A stretch of 64,000 nt of DNA from CAZFGK01 sp964518635 (lineage in GTDB: Bacteria; Zixibacteria; MSB-5A5; GN15; FEB-12), in NCBI GenBank assembly GCA_964518635.1, contig CAZFGK010000018.1, positions 9,094 through 73,093 on the forward strand, read 5' to 3'. Positions 45,177 to 53,752 of the stretch are shown in pieces. Within the stretch, counting starts at the first letter, position 1. Every line of letters begins with the position of its first letter. Both the position numbers and the translations under genes were made by a program. Below the pieces are notes generated by a model. The model saw only the letters and a program-made list of their open reading frames with translations, searched no databases and was not told the origin of the DNA.

Positions 45177-47510
45177 TTATTTTTTCTTCTTCTGATTCTG
45201 GGAAGTGTTGTCTACTCGGATGTTGAATCGCACAAAGTCCTCTACTTCGTTCCCTGCCCGATCACGCACTTTCACCGCCAGACGATGTTCCCCATCCGGG
45301 AGATTGTTCAATGGTTGTATCGTACAGAGTGATTGCTCAGGATCAAATTCCGGAATCATCCATTCTTTCCCGATGTAGACTTCAATCGAGCGGTCATCTG
45401 CGATACCGGAGAGATCATCTTTGAGAGTAAAACTGATTTTGGGACGTGGGTTGGGGAAATATCTCCCTGGTGAGATCGAGACGTAACTGATCTGGGGGGG
45501 ATTCAAATCCTGCGCGATTGAGAATGATCCTCCCCCATTGGTAGTCCCGCTCACAGCAAACATACCACCGCTCGTTGGAGAGAGGTCAGAGGTCGGAATC
45601 CACGTCCATTTGTCTTTCTTTGCATCAAGCCAGACCAGACCTGATCGTCTTGCAAAACCGGAAGTGTCGCCAAGAAGCAGACGTACCCGCATCGGTTCAC
45701 GAAGAGGCATGACTTCGGGAAGCAGTTTGTAATGATCTGAGACCACACCCACGCCTGATTTGTTTGCAATCAGATTCGATTGCAGTTCAACAAACCGTGG
45801 CGAGAAGAGATTTGAACGTTGGACAATCAGTGACCCATTCGAGTTGAACGATAGAGTGTCCTCTTCTTTGTACCCGATAGCAGCGATATGCAGATTCTCT
45901 TCTTTGTCCAACGGTAGTAGCAGATTCATCTGACCAACAGAGTCCAGGGCAGAAAGCACATATTCGATCCGAGTGATCTTTCGATATTTCGCGGACGGTT
46001 CGAGAAAGCAGGTATACAACGAAGTGTTCTTGAACTCACCGAAAACAGAATCAATCAGCGTGCTGTCTTGATACAGCCGCGCCATGAAGATGAGCTGATT
46101 TCGGGAGTTTGTTTGAAGGGTCAGCAAGAGGCCGTCTGGAAGGATCTCATGCGATCCCTCGACAGATTTCACGCCAAATGGAGGAATCGGTGTGAACGGC
46201 TGCTCGGCAATGATGGTTCCATCCGGAAGTCGATGACGAAGCCGGAGACAGAGTCGATCGACGGTTGGTGAAGTCACCTCAATTTCAAGAACATTGCCCT
46301 TCTTTTTGACAGTCGTTCGTTCATACGGTTTCCAGACCGACCCGGCTGCGTACTCTAACGTTGATGTCGGCTTCAAGGCCAGTAGTTCGGGATGCATCTG
46401 AACCTGAAAATTTCTAACCGTATCAGAGATCACTCTCTTTAAGACGAGTGAATCGATTCGACTCTCTGGTAGCCAGTAGAGTGTTCCTGTTACCGAGTTT
46501 GTATTTCCGGCGGCATCGGCAACGGTGATAGTGAAATCATGCTTTCCATAAGTGAGTGGAAATTTCGAACCGAATCGTCCACTTTGCAGATCGGACAACT
46601 TCGCCGAGCGATCATTCCCTGCTTGAGCAAAAAGGGTTCGTACTTCCCGATTTCCATCACTTTTCAACAGATAGTCGTATTCGAGCCGAACCGATACTCC
46701 ATCCTCAAAGTCGAGAGTATCGAAACGAGACTGATAGACCATTTCTTTTTCTAACAGGATTTTTGCGTCATAGATCGCAACGGTCATCCCCTCAGCACGT
46801 AGGCGATCATCTGCTTCGATCAGGAAACCGAAGGGATGCCTCATGACGAGTGGCTTTTCGAGTCGATAGCCCCCTTTGGCACCCGGAACAATCGAAAGTG
46901 CCTCCTGCCGTTTCCCGCTTGAGAATGTTCCGGTACCATCAAGAAGCTGCACCATGAGGTTTTTGATTCGGGGCGGGACTGCATCAGGAAGAGCATATCC
47001 GTTCTTGAGTGGATTGAGCGGATAATTGTCAGCCGTTCGAACTTCAAAATGAAGATGCGGAGCCCCGACGCCAGTCTGCCCTGACCATCCGATAATCTCC
47101 CCCTGTTCGACCTTTATCGAATCACGAGGGATAACCAGATCGAGGAGATAGCGCTTGTTTCTTACCTGAGCCATTTTGACAAGAGAGTCAAGCCGCGGGA
47201 CAAAGCCGCTGAGATGGGCATAAACGGTAATCTGACCACGACTGTCGGTGAGATAGATCGCTTTGCCATATCCGGTGTAGGAGGCGCGTAGTCGGGTAAT
47301 CGATCCGCTCGCCGGAGCAAAGATACGCTGCCCGGTGACTCCGCCGGTACGAAAATCGACTCCGGCATGGAAGCGACCATCCCGAGGGTCCCCAAATCCG
47401 GAGGAGAGGTCCGGAGTAATTTTCATCGGCAAACTAGCCCCCTGCGGGCTTGTTGGAGTCTTCGACTGTATGGTAACCGCTGAGATGAAGAGGCTCAAGA
47501 AAGCACTCAT
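45177..47510 (-). CDS. Large M23-family metallopeptidase
   Basis: Zinc endopeptidase of the LytM fold that cuts peptidoglycan cross-bridges. At 777 residues it is far larger than the usual 250-450. A short signal-like N-terminus is followed by the M23 domain (about 35-175), with ligands H48 and D52 (FHAGVD), H99 (YAHL) and H152/H154 (HLHFE), so it looks active. Residues 175-770 are beta-rich Ig-like regions and a final cadherin-like segment (KVRDRAGNEVEDFVRFNIRV). The start at 47510 lacks a strong ribosome site and an upstream in-frame start cannot be excluded. It may act on cell separation or elongation. Confidence 0.88.
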   Translation of the reverse strand: MSAFLSLFISAVTIQSKTPTSPQGASLPMKITPDLSSGFGDPRDGRFHAGVDFRTGGVTGQRIFAPASGSITRLRASYTGYGKAIYLTDSRGQITVYAHLSGFVPRLDSLVKMAQVRNKRYLLDLVIPRDSIKVEQGEIIGWSGQTGVGAPHLHFEVRTADNYPLNPLKNGYALPDAVPPRIKNLMVQLLDGTGTFSSGKRQEALSIVPGAKGGYRLEKPLVMRHPFGFLIEADDRLRAEGMTVAIYDAKILLEKEMVYQSRFDTLDFEDGVSVRLEYDYLLKSDGNREVRTLFAQAGNDRSAKLSDLQSGRFGSKFPLTYGKHDFTITVADAAGNTNSVTGTLYWLPESRIDSLVLKRVISDTVRNFQVQMHPELLALKPTSTLEYAAGSVWKPYERTTVKKKGNVLEIEVTSPTVDRLCLRLRHRLPDGTIIAEQPFTPIPPFGVKSVEGSHEILPDGLLLTLQTNSRNQLIFMARLYQDSTLIDSVFGEFKNTSLYTCFLEPSAKYRKITRIEYVLSALDSVGQMNLLLPLDKEENLHIAAIGYKEEDTLSFNSNGSLIVQRSNLFSPRFVELQSNLIANKSGVGVVSDHYKLLPEVMPLREPMRVRLLLGDTSGFARRSGLVWLDAKKDKWTWIPTSDLSPTSGGMFAVSGTTNGGGSFSIAQDLNPPQISYVSISPGRYFPNPRPKISFTLKDDLSGIADDRSIEVYIGKEWMIPEFDPEQSLCTIQPLNNLPDGEHRLAVKVRDRAGNEVEDFVRFNIRVDNTSQNQKKKK

Positions 47511-47876
47511 TATCAGCCAAAGAGGGGATATCAGTATCTGAAAATGAGCTTCTCGTGTCCTGTTTGCGAAATTTCGGTTCAGTATGGCCAGAATTCACTC
47601 CGTTTGGGTGGCTCGGTCGATTATTGACAAGGATACACCGAAACTGGGATCAATCAACCATTTGCAGCGGCTCAATCGGTCAGTTTCGGCGACTTCCAGC
47701 CGAAAATGGTACAAAAGAATCGGCGGAAAGACGAGCCAGTTGCGAAAGGGGAATCTCCCCCTATATTCCCCGCTTCGGCTGTCGGACATTCCAGACCGAT
47801 CAATCGACATTAATCATTTTGTTCGAATGCGCCAGTTGCGTGTCATTCGGTCTACTGCCTTGGGAGATGTGCTCGG
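47511..47876. other. Divergent intergenic region between M23 peptidase and PpiD-like gene
   Basis: 366 bases between divergent genes. Open frames here (for example a plus-strand one at 47584-47901) lack family features and have no ribosome site. One sigma-70-like promoter was seen for the plus-strand gene (47740-47767). The minus-strand promoter for the M23/rhomboid/KirBac unit should be here also but was not identified. Confidence 0.5.
47740..47767 (+). promoter_or_regulatory. Putative sigma-70 promoter for ppiD-like gene
   Basis: TTGCGA at 47740-47745 (four of six matches to TTGACA) and TATATT at 47762-47767 (five of six to TATAAT), separated by 16 bases, about 110 bases before the ATG at 47877. 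Confidence 0.4.
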
Positions 47877-49703
47877 ATGTTTGAAACTCTACGAAAGATG
47901 ATCGTTCCGATCATTGTGGTCGTTCTCGTTCTTTTTGTCGCACTCATTGTTCTCGAATGGGGGCTTGAATCATCCGGACGAAGCTCCGGTATGGTTGGGC
48001 AGCCGGACGCCGGTTCCATCAATGGTGAGAAGATTTCCTGGACCATGTATCAGCAGGTGGTCAGTAATTTGACCCGAACTGAGTCTGAAAAGTCCGGCGG
48101 GGATCTTTCGAAGTCCCAGATGGCGCAGCTGGAACAACAGGCCTGGAATCAGATTGTTCAGGAGAAGATCTTCACTCAGGAGGCCGAACGGCGCGGTATC
48201 GTGGTCACCGAAAATGACGTCTACAATTATCTGAAATACAACCCACCAACCTACTTGCAGTCATCTCCCTCTTTCCAGACCAACGGACAATTCGACTATC
48301 AAAAGTACCTGCAGGCAATGGTCAGTCCGGATGCGGCCTCGTTCTGGGCGCAGATAGAACAAGTTGTTCGTCCGGAGATTCGTCAGTTCAAAGTCCAGCA
48401 GGCGATTGTCGGAACAGTGAATGTCAGCGATCTGGAAGTCCGTCAGGCCTATCTTGATACGCTTGAAATGGTTCGCGTGGGTATTATCAGTGTGCCCTAC
48501 AGCCGCTTCACCTCCGCAATGCCGCAGCATACTGAAGAAGCGGTCAACGCTCACTATGCAGCCAATAAGGAGAAGTATCGTATGGAGGATCGGGCCAGTG
48601 TGAATCTGGTGATGGTCTCCAGCGATCCATCCGAAACCGACTGGCAGACTGCTGCGGGCAGAGCAAAGAGAATCTCCGACACACTCAAGACCGGTGCTGA
48701 TTTCGCTGAGCTTGCCCGTATTTATTCTGATGATGCCAGCGCTCAAAACGGCGGCGAACTTGGATTTTACGGTCGTGGTGCGACGGTCGCCGAGTTCGAC
48801 TCGGCAATTTTTGCCATGGATTCCGGACAGGTCTCAATCCCGATCAAGACTCAGTTCGGTTATCACATCATTAAGCATAGTGGCTTTCGAACTACACCGG
48901 TCGAAGGGGCTGAACCGCAGAAAGAAGCGAATGTCGCGCATATTCTGTTCCGGGCGACGATCTCCGATGCAACCCGTGAAGAACGCCAGAACAAACTCAG
49001 AGAGATTGCCTCATCAGGCAAGGGTGGAAATCTGAAAGCAGCAGCCGAAGCCGCTGGTTTGTCGCTGGTGAAGACACCCTTCTTTTTCAAGAATCAGAAT
49101 ATACCGCAGATCGGCTATCATTTGCAGGCGAATCAATTTGCGTTCAGTGCCAAGCTCGCAGAAATCTCCGATGTCATGGATAGTGATATCGGCTCATTCC
49201 TGATTCAGGTCGACGAACGAAAGAATGCCGGTGTTGCCGACATTGAAGAAGTTCGTGGGCGGGTTATTCAGGAGCTGAATCTTGAGTATGCTGCGAAACA
49301 AACCGGAGACACCGCGAAAGCAATCTGGTCACTCATTCAGGCCGGCACGACGTGGGATGAGGCCGCAAAGCGGTATCGTGCAGAATACAAAGAGCTCAAT
49401 GCATTCTCCCGTTCGATGTTTCTCCCTGAATTGGGGCGGGATCCGAAAGCGATAGGTGCGGCGTTCTCACTCACCAATGTTGGACAATCGACCGGGGTGG
49501 TTGAGTATTCGAACGGATCAGCCATCATGCGCCTCTTGGAACGAATCCAGCCCGATCTTGCAACCTACAACGACAAACGTGATTCGATTCTGACTCAGGT
49601 TCGTTTTGCCAAGCAGCGTGAGGTGCTCAATCGCTGGTATGACGCGCAGCAAAAGAGTGCGAAGATTGTCAACAATACCGGAGAGGTAGCTGGAACAATC
49701 TAG
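47877..49703 (+). CDS. PpiD/SurA-like peptidyl-prolyl isomerase
   Basis: Membrane-anchored periplasmic folding factor, 608 residues. A single N-terminal membrane segment (MFETLRKMIVPIIVVVLVLF and on to about residue 28) leads to a SurA-N-type domain (VSNLTRTESEKSGG onward), then a parvulin domain (about 225-345, KTGADFAELARIYSDDASAQ and GELGFYGRGATVAEFD), and a second parvulin-like part. The overall plan is that of PpiD. It has its own putative promoter and strong terminator, so it is a monocistronic unit. GGGAG lies ten bases before the ATG. Confidence 0.92.
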   Translation: MFETLRKMIVPIIVVVLVLFVALIVLEWGLESSGRSSGMVGQPDAGSINGEKISWTMYQQVVSNLTRTESEKSGGDLSKSQMAQLEQQAWNQIVQEKIFTQEAERRGIVVTENDVYNYLKYNPPTYLQSSPSFQTNGQFDYQKYLQAMVSPDAASFWAQIEQVVRPEIRQFKVQQAIVGTVNVSDLEVRQAYLDTLEMVRVGIISVPYSRFTSAMPQHTEEAVNAHYAANKEKYRMEDRASVNLVMVSSDPSETDWQTAAGRAKRISDTLKTGADFAELARIYSDDASAQNGGELGFYGRGATVAEFDSAIFAMDSGQVSIPIKTQFGYHIIKHSGFRTTPVEGAEPQKEANVAHILFRATISDATREERQNKLREIASSGKGGNLKAAAEAAGLSLVKTPFFFKNQNIPQIGYHLQANQFAFSAKLAEISDVMDSDIGSFLIQVDERKNAGVADIEEVRGRVIQELNLEYAAKQTGDTAKAIWSLIQAGTTWDEAAKRYRAEYKELNAFSRSMFLPELGRDPKAIGAAFSLTNVGQSTGVVEYSNGSAIMRLLERIQPDLATYNDKRDSILTQVRFAKQREVLNRWYDAQQKSAKIVNNTGEVAGTI

Positions 49704-49724
49704 ATTTTCTATCAGAGTAAGTAA

Positions 49725-49757
49725 AAAAGGCCCTCGACGAGTCGGGGGCTTTTTTTT
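49725..49757 (+). terminator. Intrinsic terminator after ppiD-like gene
   Basis: AAGGCCCTCGA pairs with TCGGGGGCTTT around a CGAG loop (49727-49752, with two G-T pairs), and a run of eight T begins within the stem's 3' end. Confidence 0.92.
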
Positions 49758-49819
49758 GTTCCAGGGACTGAGTTAATTTTCAATAGAGATCGATCAGTTT
49801 TCAATCTATGATGAATCAA

Positions 49820-50587
49820 TCAGCTTCGGTTGTTACCGTTTTGTCGTTTTCGGAATTCCCGCAATTCTCCGATGTCCAGTGTGACGGTGATCATGCGCAT
49901 CCGCTGCTCCTGAGTCGGCTCGACCCGCTCAAGAATCCCCCACGGCGCTGCCACCAGCGTTCTCCCCTGAAGTGGACGTCCGAACAAGCTGCCGATACCA
50001 CCGGTTTTTACTACGTAGGCACCGGCAATTTCTGAGCCGCGACGGAAATGGGTCTCATCCCGTGCCTCTTTCAGTAGCGCGTTGTCTTCCGGTCGATAGG
50101 GGGAAGCGGTCGGCACGGCGATCAGATCGGTCTGCATTGCTGCCAGCGATGTGAAGGTCGCGTCATGGAGGACATCCCCGCAGATCAAGAGCCCCAGGAT
50201 CATCCCATCAACCTCGACAACAACAGGCCCTTTTCCGGCTGCAATCCCGGATTTGATTTCACCGGGCATCGGAAACTGTTTTTCATAGCGAGCGATCTCA
50301 TTTCCTCGATCATAGACAAGAGAGACATTGACCAGCCCATGTGCGGTCGCCTCGATGATACTCCCGCCAACGAGAATCGTCGACAATTCGTCCGACAGAT
50401 GTGCCAGATACTCCCGATAGCGGGGGGCTTCGAGTGCTGCGCGGACATGATCGGGAATTGAGGGTTCGACAAGCTGATACTCTGGCAGGATTACCAGATC
50501 GGGACGCTGTTTGACAAGGGCGAGCTTCTCAGAGAGGGTCAACCCCCTCCCAAGAGGAAGCTGCATCGCTACGACCCTAATCAGCAT
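49820..50587 (-). CDS. Nitrilase-superfamily carbon-nitrogen hydrolase
   Basis: Amidase-like hydrolase, 255 residues. The catalytic Glu-Lys-Cys triad is seen: E36 in LVILPEYQL, K103 in YEKQFPMPGE and C136 in LGLLICGDVLHD. The substrate is unknown; deaminated-metabolite repair amidases and omega-amidases have similar size. An alternative start is Met8. It follows the ETF-QO gene after 134 bases and may be transcribed with it. Confidence 0.85.
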   Translation of the reverse strand: MLIRVVAMQLPLGRGLTLSEKLALVKQRPDLVILPEYQLVEPSIPDHVRAALEAPRYREYLAHLSDELSTILVGGSIIEATAHGLVNVSLVYDRGNEIARYEKQFPMPGEIKSGIAAGKGPVVVEVDGMILGLLICGDVLHDATFTSLAAMQTDLIAVPTASPYRPEDNALLKEARDETHFRRGSEIAGAYVVKTGGIGSLFGRPLQGRTLVAAPWGILERVEPTQEQRMRMITVTLDIGELREFRKRQNGNNRS

Positions 50588-50721
50588 GCTGTGTGAGCCA
50601 CCCGGAGATCCCGGATTGCAGGAGTGATGAACAGAGGAAGTGAGGTCGGCATGAGCTGTCTACGAAAATTCAATGCGAAATGTTCGAGAAGTATGCTGCT
50701 GCGCAGCAATTGTGAGCGGCA

Positions 50722-52411
50722 TCAGAGATTGGTGTAGTTTGGTCCTTCGCCACCTTGCGGTACCACCCACCGAATGACCTGATACGGATCAGCAATATCA
50801 CAGGTCTTGCAGTGTACACAGTTCGAAGGTGTCAATTGCAGTTTCAGTTTTCCCGGTCGATTGTCGTCCGCGACCATGTTATACACGTTCGCCGGACAGA
50901 AATGCTGGCAGGGGTTGCCGAATTCTTCTGTACACTTCGTGTTGCAGATATTGTAGTCGGCTATCACCAAGTGGGACGGTTGATGTTCTTCGTGCATCGT
51001 TCCCGATTTGTAGACATCAGTGAGCTTGTCAAATGTAAGCGCGTTGTCAAATGTGGTTGTTGGCTTGGACGGCTTCTGACCATAACGACGCTCATACTCG
51101 GCGATGGAAAGCATATGTTTGGAGTCTTCTTCATGTTCGCGCCGATTGAATATTCCGTTTCCGCCGGTCGCCGTCTGCAATGCGGCATGGGCGAGCCCGG
51201 AAAGCAGTCCCCCCTTGAATCCGGCGTGAAAATTACGCGCGCCGTACAGTTCCTGTCTCGCCCAACTCTGATCGAAAAGGGTTCCATAGAGTGAAAGTGA
51301 TGTCGAATCAAATGTCCCTTTTCCGAGAGCCGTAACGACCGTCTCAGCAGCGAGCATCCCCGATTTGATCGCGAGATGCACCCCTTTGAGTCGACTCGCA
51401 TTCAGGAAACCAGCGGAATCCCCGGCAATCAGGAGTCCATCATGCCAGAGTTTTGGCATCGCATAGTAGCCCGCGACCGGAATCGCTTTCGCTCCGTAGT
51501 GGAGCATCTGTCCGCCATCGAGAATTGCACGAATCAACTTATGCGATTTGTACCGCTGAAATTTCCCGTGGGGATCATTGGTGGGATCTGGAGAATCGAG
51601 CCCAACGGCGTAGCCGACTGAGACCATCGTCTCCGACATCCCATAGACCCAACCGCCGCCGTATTCTCTATTCGGTTGAGGAAACCCGACGGTGTGGATC
51701 ACTTCCCCTTTTTTGATTCGACCTGTCGGAACCTGCCAGACTTCTTTTACGCCGGTCAGATATTGTTGCGGGAGTTTTCCCGCTTTGAGCGCGGGAATTT
51801 TCTCAAATGCCATGCGGGTGAGTGAACCGTGCACCCCTTCGCAGAGAATAGTCAACTTCGCTTTGATAATCGAACCGGGTTCAAATTTATGCCCGGGATT
51901 TCCGTCCTTGTCAAGGCCGAGATCGACGGTTTGAATACCAACGACACGACCATCCTCGACCAGCAGGTCAAACCCCGCTAACCCTTCGTAGATATCGATC
52001 CCCTTCTCCCGAACCTGATCTGCGAGCCACGAAGTGAACTTGTTCAGGGAGATGATGTAGTTCCCATGATTCTGAAGTGGTGGCGGCAGAATTGGAACCT
52101 GAATCGCGCTGCTCTCGGTGAGAATGTAGAATGAATCGNNNNNNNNNNCTGGAACAGGGGGACTCAAGTGGTGCCCCCTTGGCGATGTAATCAGGAATCA
52201 GCTCGGCTATCCCTTTAGGATCCATCACCGCGCCGGAGAGTGCATGCGCGCCGGCATACTTCCCTTTTTCCATGAGAAAAATTTCGGGACGCTCGATACC
52301 ACGCTGTTCCAGCAATGTGGTCAGGTGGTACGCAAGTGCAAGACCGGCTGGACCGGCACCAACAATCAGGATATCGGTTTCAAGCGTATCGCGTTCGATA
52401 GTCGACATCAT
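50722..52411 (-). CDS. Electron-transfer flavoprotein-ubiquinone oxidoreductase, interrupted by an N run
   Basis: Membrane-bound iron-sulfur flavoprotein passing electrons from ETF to quinone (fatty-acid and amino-acid oxidation). The N-terminal FAD site is DILIVGAGPAGLALAYHL; mid-protein blocks include NHGNYIISLNKFTSWLADQV and AGDSAGFLNASRLKGVHLAI; the C-terminus has a ferredoxin-like cluster in CNTKCTEEFGNPCQHFCPAN and CVHCKTCDIADPYQVI. Ten Ns at 52139-52148 fall near residue 88, and the frames on either side differ by one base. The gene is therefore probably intact and only the assembly gap breaks it. A run of five C next to the gap may also be miscalled. AGGAG precedes the double ATG. Confidence 0.92.
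52139..52148. other. Assembly gap (10 N)
   Basis: Ten unresolved bases inside the ETF-QO gene. The two coding parts are in different frames across it, so ten is a placeholder length or the flanking bases contain an error. Comparison with the usual GAPLxxPVxxDxF spacing of the family suggests that only about four residues are missing. Confidence 0.95.
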
Positions 52412-52574
52412 TTCTCCTGCCCTCGGTGATTGCCATAATGACGATCACATCGTTTGGGCGAGACTAAGAGTACGGTGAGTTTTTTGCGGCTGCAAGTGAT
52501 CAGTCAACACGCTGCTTTCAGCATACTGAAAGCAGGGAGAATGACTCAAGATGGTGGGGTTTCGAAAGAGAAAT

Positions 52575-53045
52575 TTAGCGAGGTATCGATTCACGATCCC
52601 GTCGTTGATGGAGTGCTCCATGGTGGTGAACCGGCTGACGGTCATTGGTGCCGTTGGTATCTCGATCTTCAACCGGCGGATGATTGAAATCAACCTGAAG
52701 CATCTCGCCAATCTTATTCTTGTCGAAGCCGATGGTCATCAGCCGGGTGGTCCGGATAATCGGACGACGAAGCAGTGAATTATCGGCGGCGATCAGTTTG
52801 ACCAGCTCCTCACGAGAGGGCATTTTTTCGTCGAGATTATGTTTCTCGTACGACGGGGACGTTGGATTGATGAAATGACGGAGATCAAGATGTCCGATCA
52901 CGCCGGCGACTTCACGCTCGGTAAGTGGTCGCTTGGAGAGATCACGGAGATCAATTTCGACTCCGTATTGCTCAAGGAGGGCCTTTTGCTCCATGGCTTT
53001 CTCATCTTCTCCAAAAATCCAGTAAGTGGCACGACGCAGCGCCAT
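52575..53045 (-). CDS. ArsC/Spx-fold protein without the active cysteine
   Basis: A 156-residue protein of the ArsC/Spx/YffB thioredoxin-like family. RATYWIFGEDEKAMEQKALL occupies the place where arsenate reductases have the catalytic Cys, but no Cys occurs there. VEIDLRDLSKRPLTEREVAG and LIAADNSLLRRPIIRTT are the usual later blocks, including the Arg-Pro-Ile motif. The last 35 residues are charged and not seen in the family. A strong AAGGAGG lies ten bases before the ATG. Without Cys it is unlikely to be a reductase; a binding or regulatory role is possible. Confidence 0.72.
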   Translation of the reverse strand: MALRRATYWIFGEDEKAMEQKALLEQYGVEIDLRDLSKRPLTEREVAGVIGHLDLRHFINPTSPSYEKHNLDEKMPSREELVKLIAADNSLLRRPIIRTTRLMTIGFDKNKIGEMLQVDFNHPPVEDRDTNGTNDRQPVHHHGALHQRRDRESIPR

Positions 53046-53406
53046 GTTAATAAAACCTCCTTGGCCAACATGAGCCAGTTGCCCTGTTGACAGTCGTTAA
53101 GTTGACTCTCTGGTTTGCCGCGAGATCCTTACCCCGAGATATTGTGACAGAACGGGGTTTGACTCGAAGACGGCCGGCGGATCTTCTTCGATTAATTCGA
53201 TAATCTAACGCCCTGGCCTGATGAATAGATGCCATTTCCCGAGGAAAATGTCAACCTAAAACAAAAGACGAGGTTGCGAACGTGATACCCTCTTACAAGT
53301 CAGTATCGACCGACTTGAGTCCATTATACACTCGAACTTCAGGCAAAGTTTTGCCATGAGACAGAAGGCATAAAGGATACGACTCTCTCTCGAATCGCTT
53401 GTCTGC
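53046..53406. other. Intergenic region upstream of the ArsC-like gene
   Basis: 361 bases with no convincing gene. On the minus strand there is a TATAAT (plus 53323-53328) without a clear -35, a TTGACA near 53250 without a clear -10, and a 6-pair stem ACCCCG/CGGGGT (53131-53158) with a 16-base loop in what would be the leader of the ArsC-like gene. These hint at promoter and leader structure but none is firm. Confidence 0.4.
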
Positions 53407-53718
53407 TTACGAACCAAACAGCAGATAAATTTTACCGTCGGCTATCTCGGTCTCATAATGTCGAAGATCCATTCCCGGCTTGGTCAGACAGGCCCCGGTC
53501 TGAAGATCATACTCCCAACCATGCCACGGACAGCGCAGGATGTTACCGGTCAAATTCCCAGTTTCAAGTGGTGCACGCATATGCTTGCAGTCGGCATCAA
53601 AAGCGATAATCCCTTCCCCGCGACGAAGCATCGCGAATCGTCTGGCAAGAAGACGCTTCACCAGAATGCGACCATCGACAAGCTCGTCCTGACGGCAAAA
53701 GAAGAGACGTTCAGCCAT
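53407..53718 (-). CDS. Rieske [2Fe-2S] protein
   Basis: A small ferredoxin of the Rieske type, 103 residues. The cluster ligands C44-x-H46 (DADCKHM) and C63-x2-H66 (LRCPWHGWEYD) have the standard spacing, and the sequence ends soon after the third strand. It resembles the NirD/assimilatory and dioxygenase-ferredoxin type rather than the bc1 subunit, since there is no membrane anchor. Its partner is unknown. It lies 34 bases after ccmF and is followed by a 361-base gap. Confidence 0.9.
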   Translation of the reverse strand: MAERLFFCRQDELVDGRILVKRLLARRFAMLRRGEGIIAFDADCKHMRAPLETGNLTGNILRCPWHGWEYDLQTGACLTKPGMDLRHYETEIADGKIYLLFGS

Positions 53719-53752
53719 TGCCGTTAGTTGATTCGAGTTTGATGATCAACAA

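Noticed and set aside
47584..47901. Plus-strand open frames between the M23 and PpiD-like genes
   Set aside because: No ribosome site, no family features, overlap with the ppiD start and a likely promoter region.
50722..52411. ETF-QO as two separate genes or a pseudogene
   Set aside because: The break coincides exactly with the N run; motifs before and after belong to one family.
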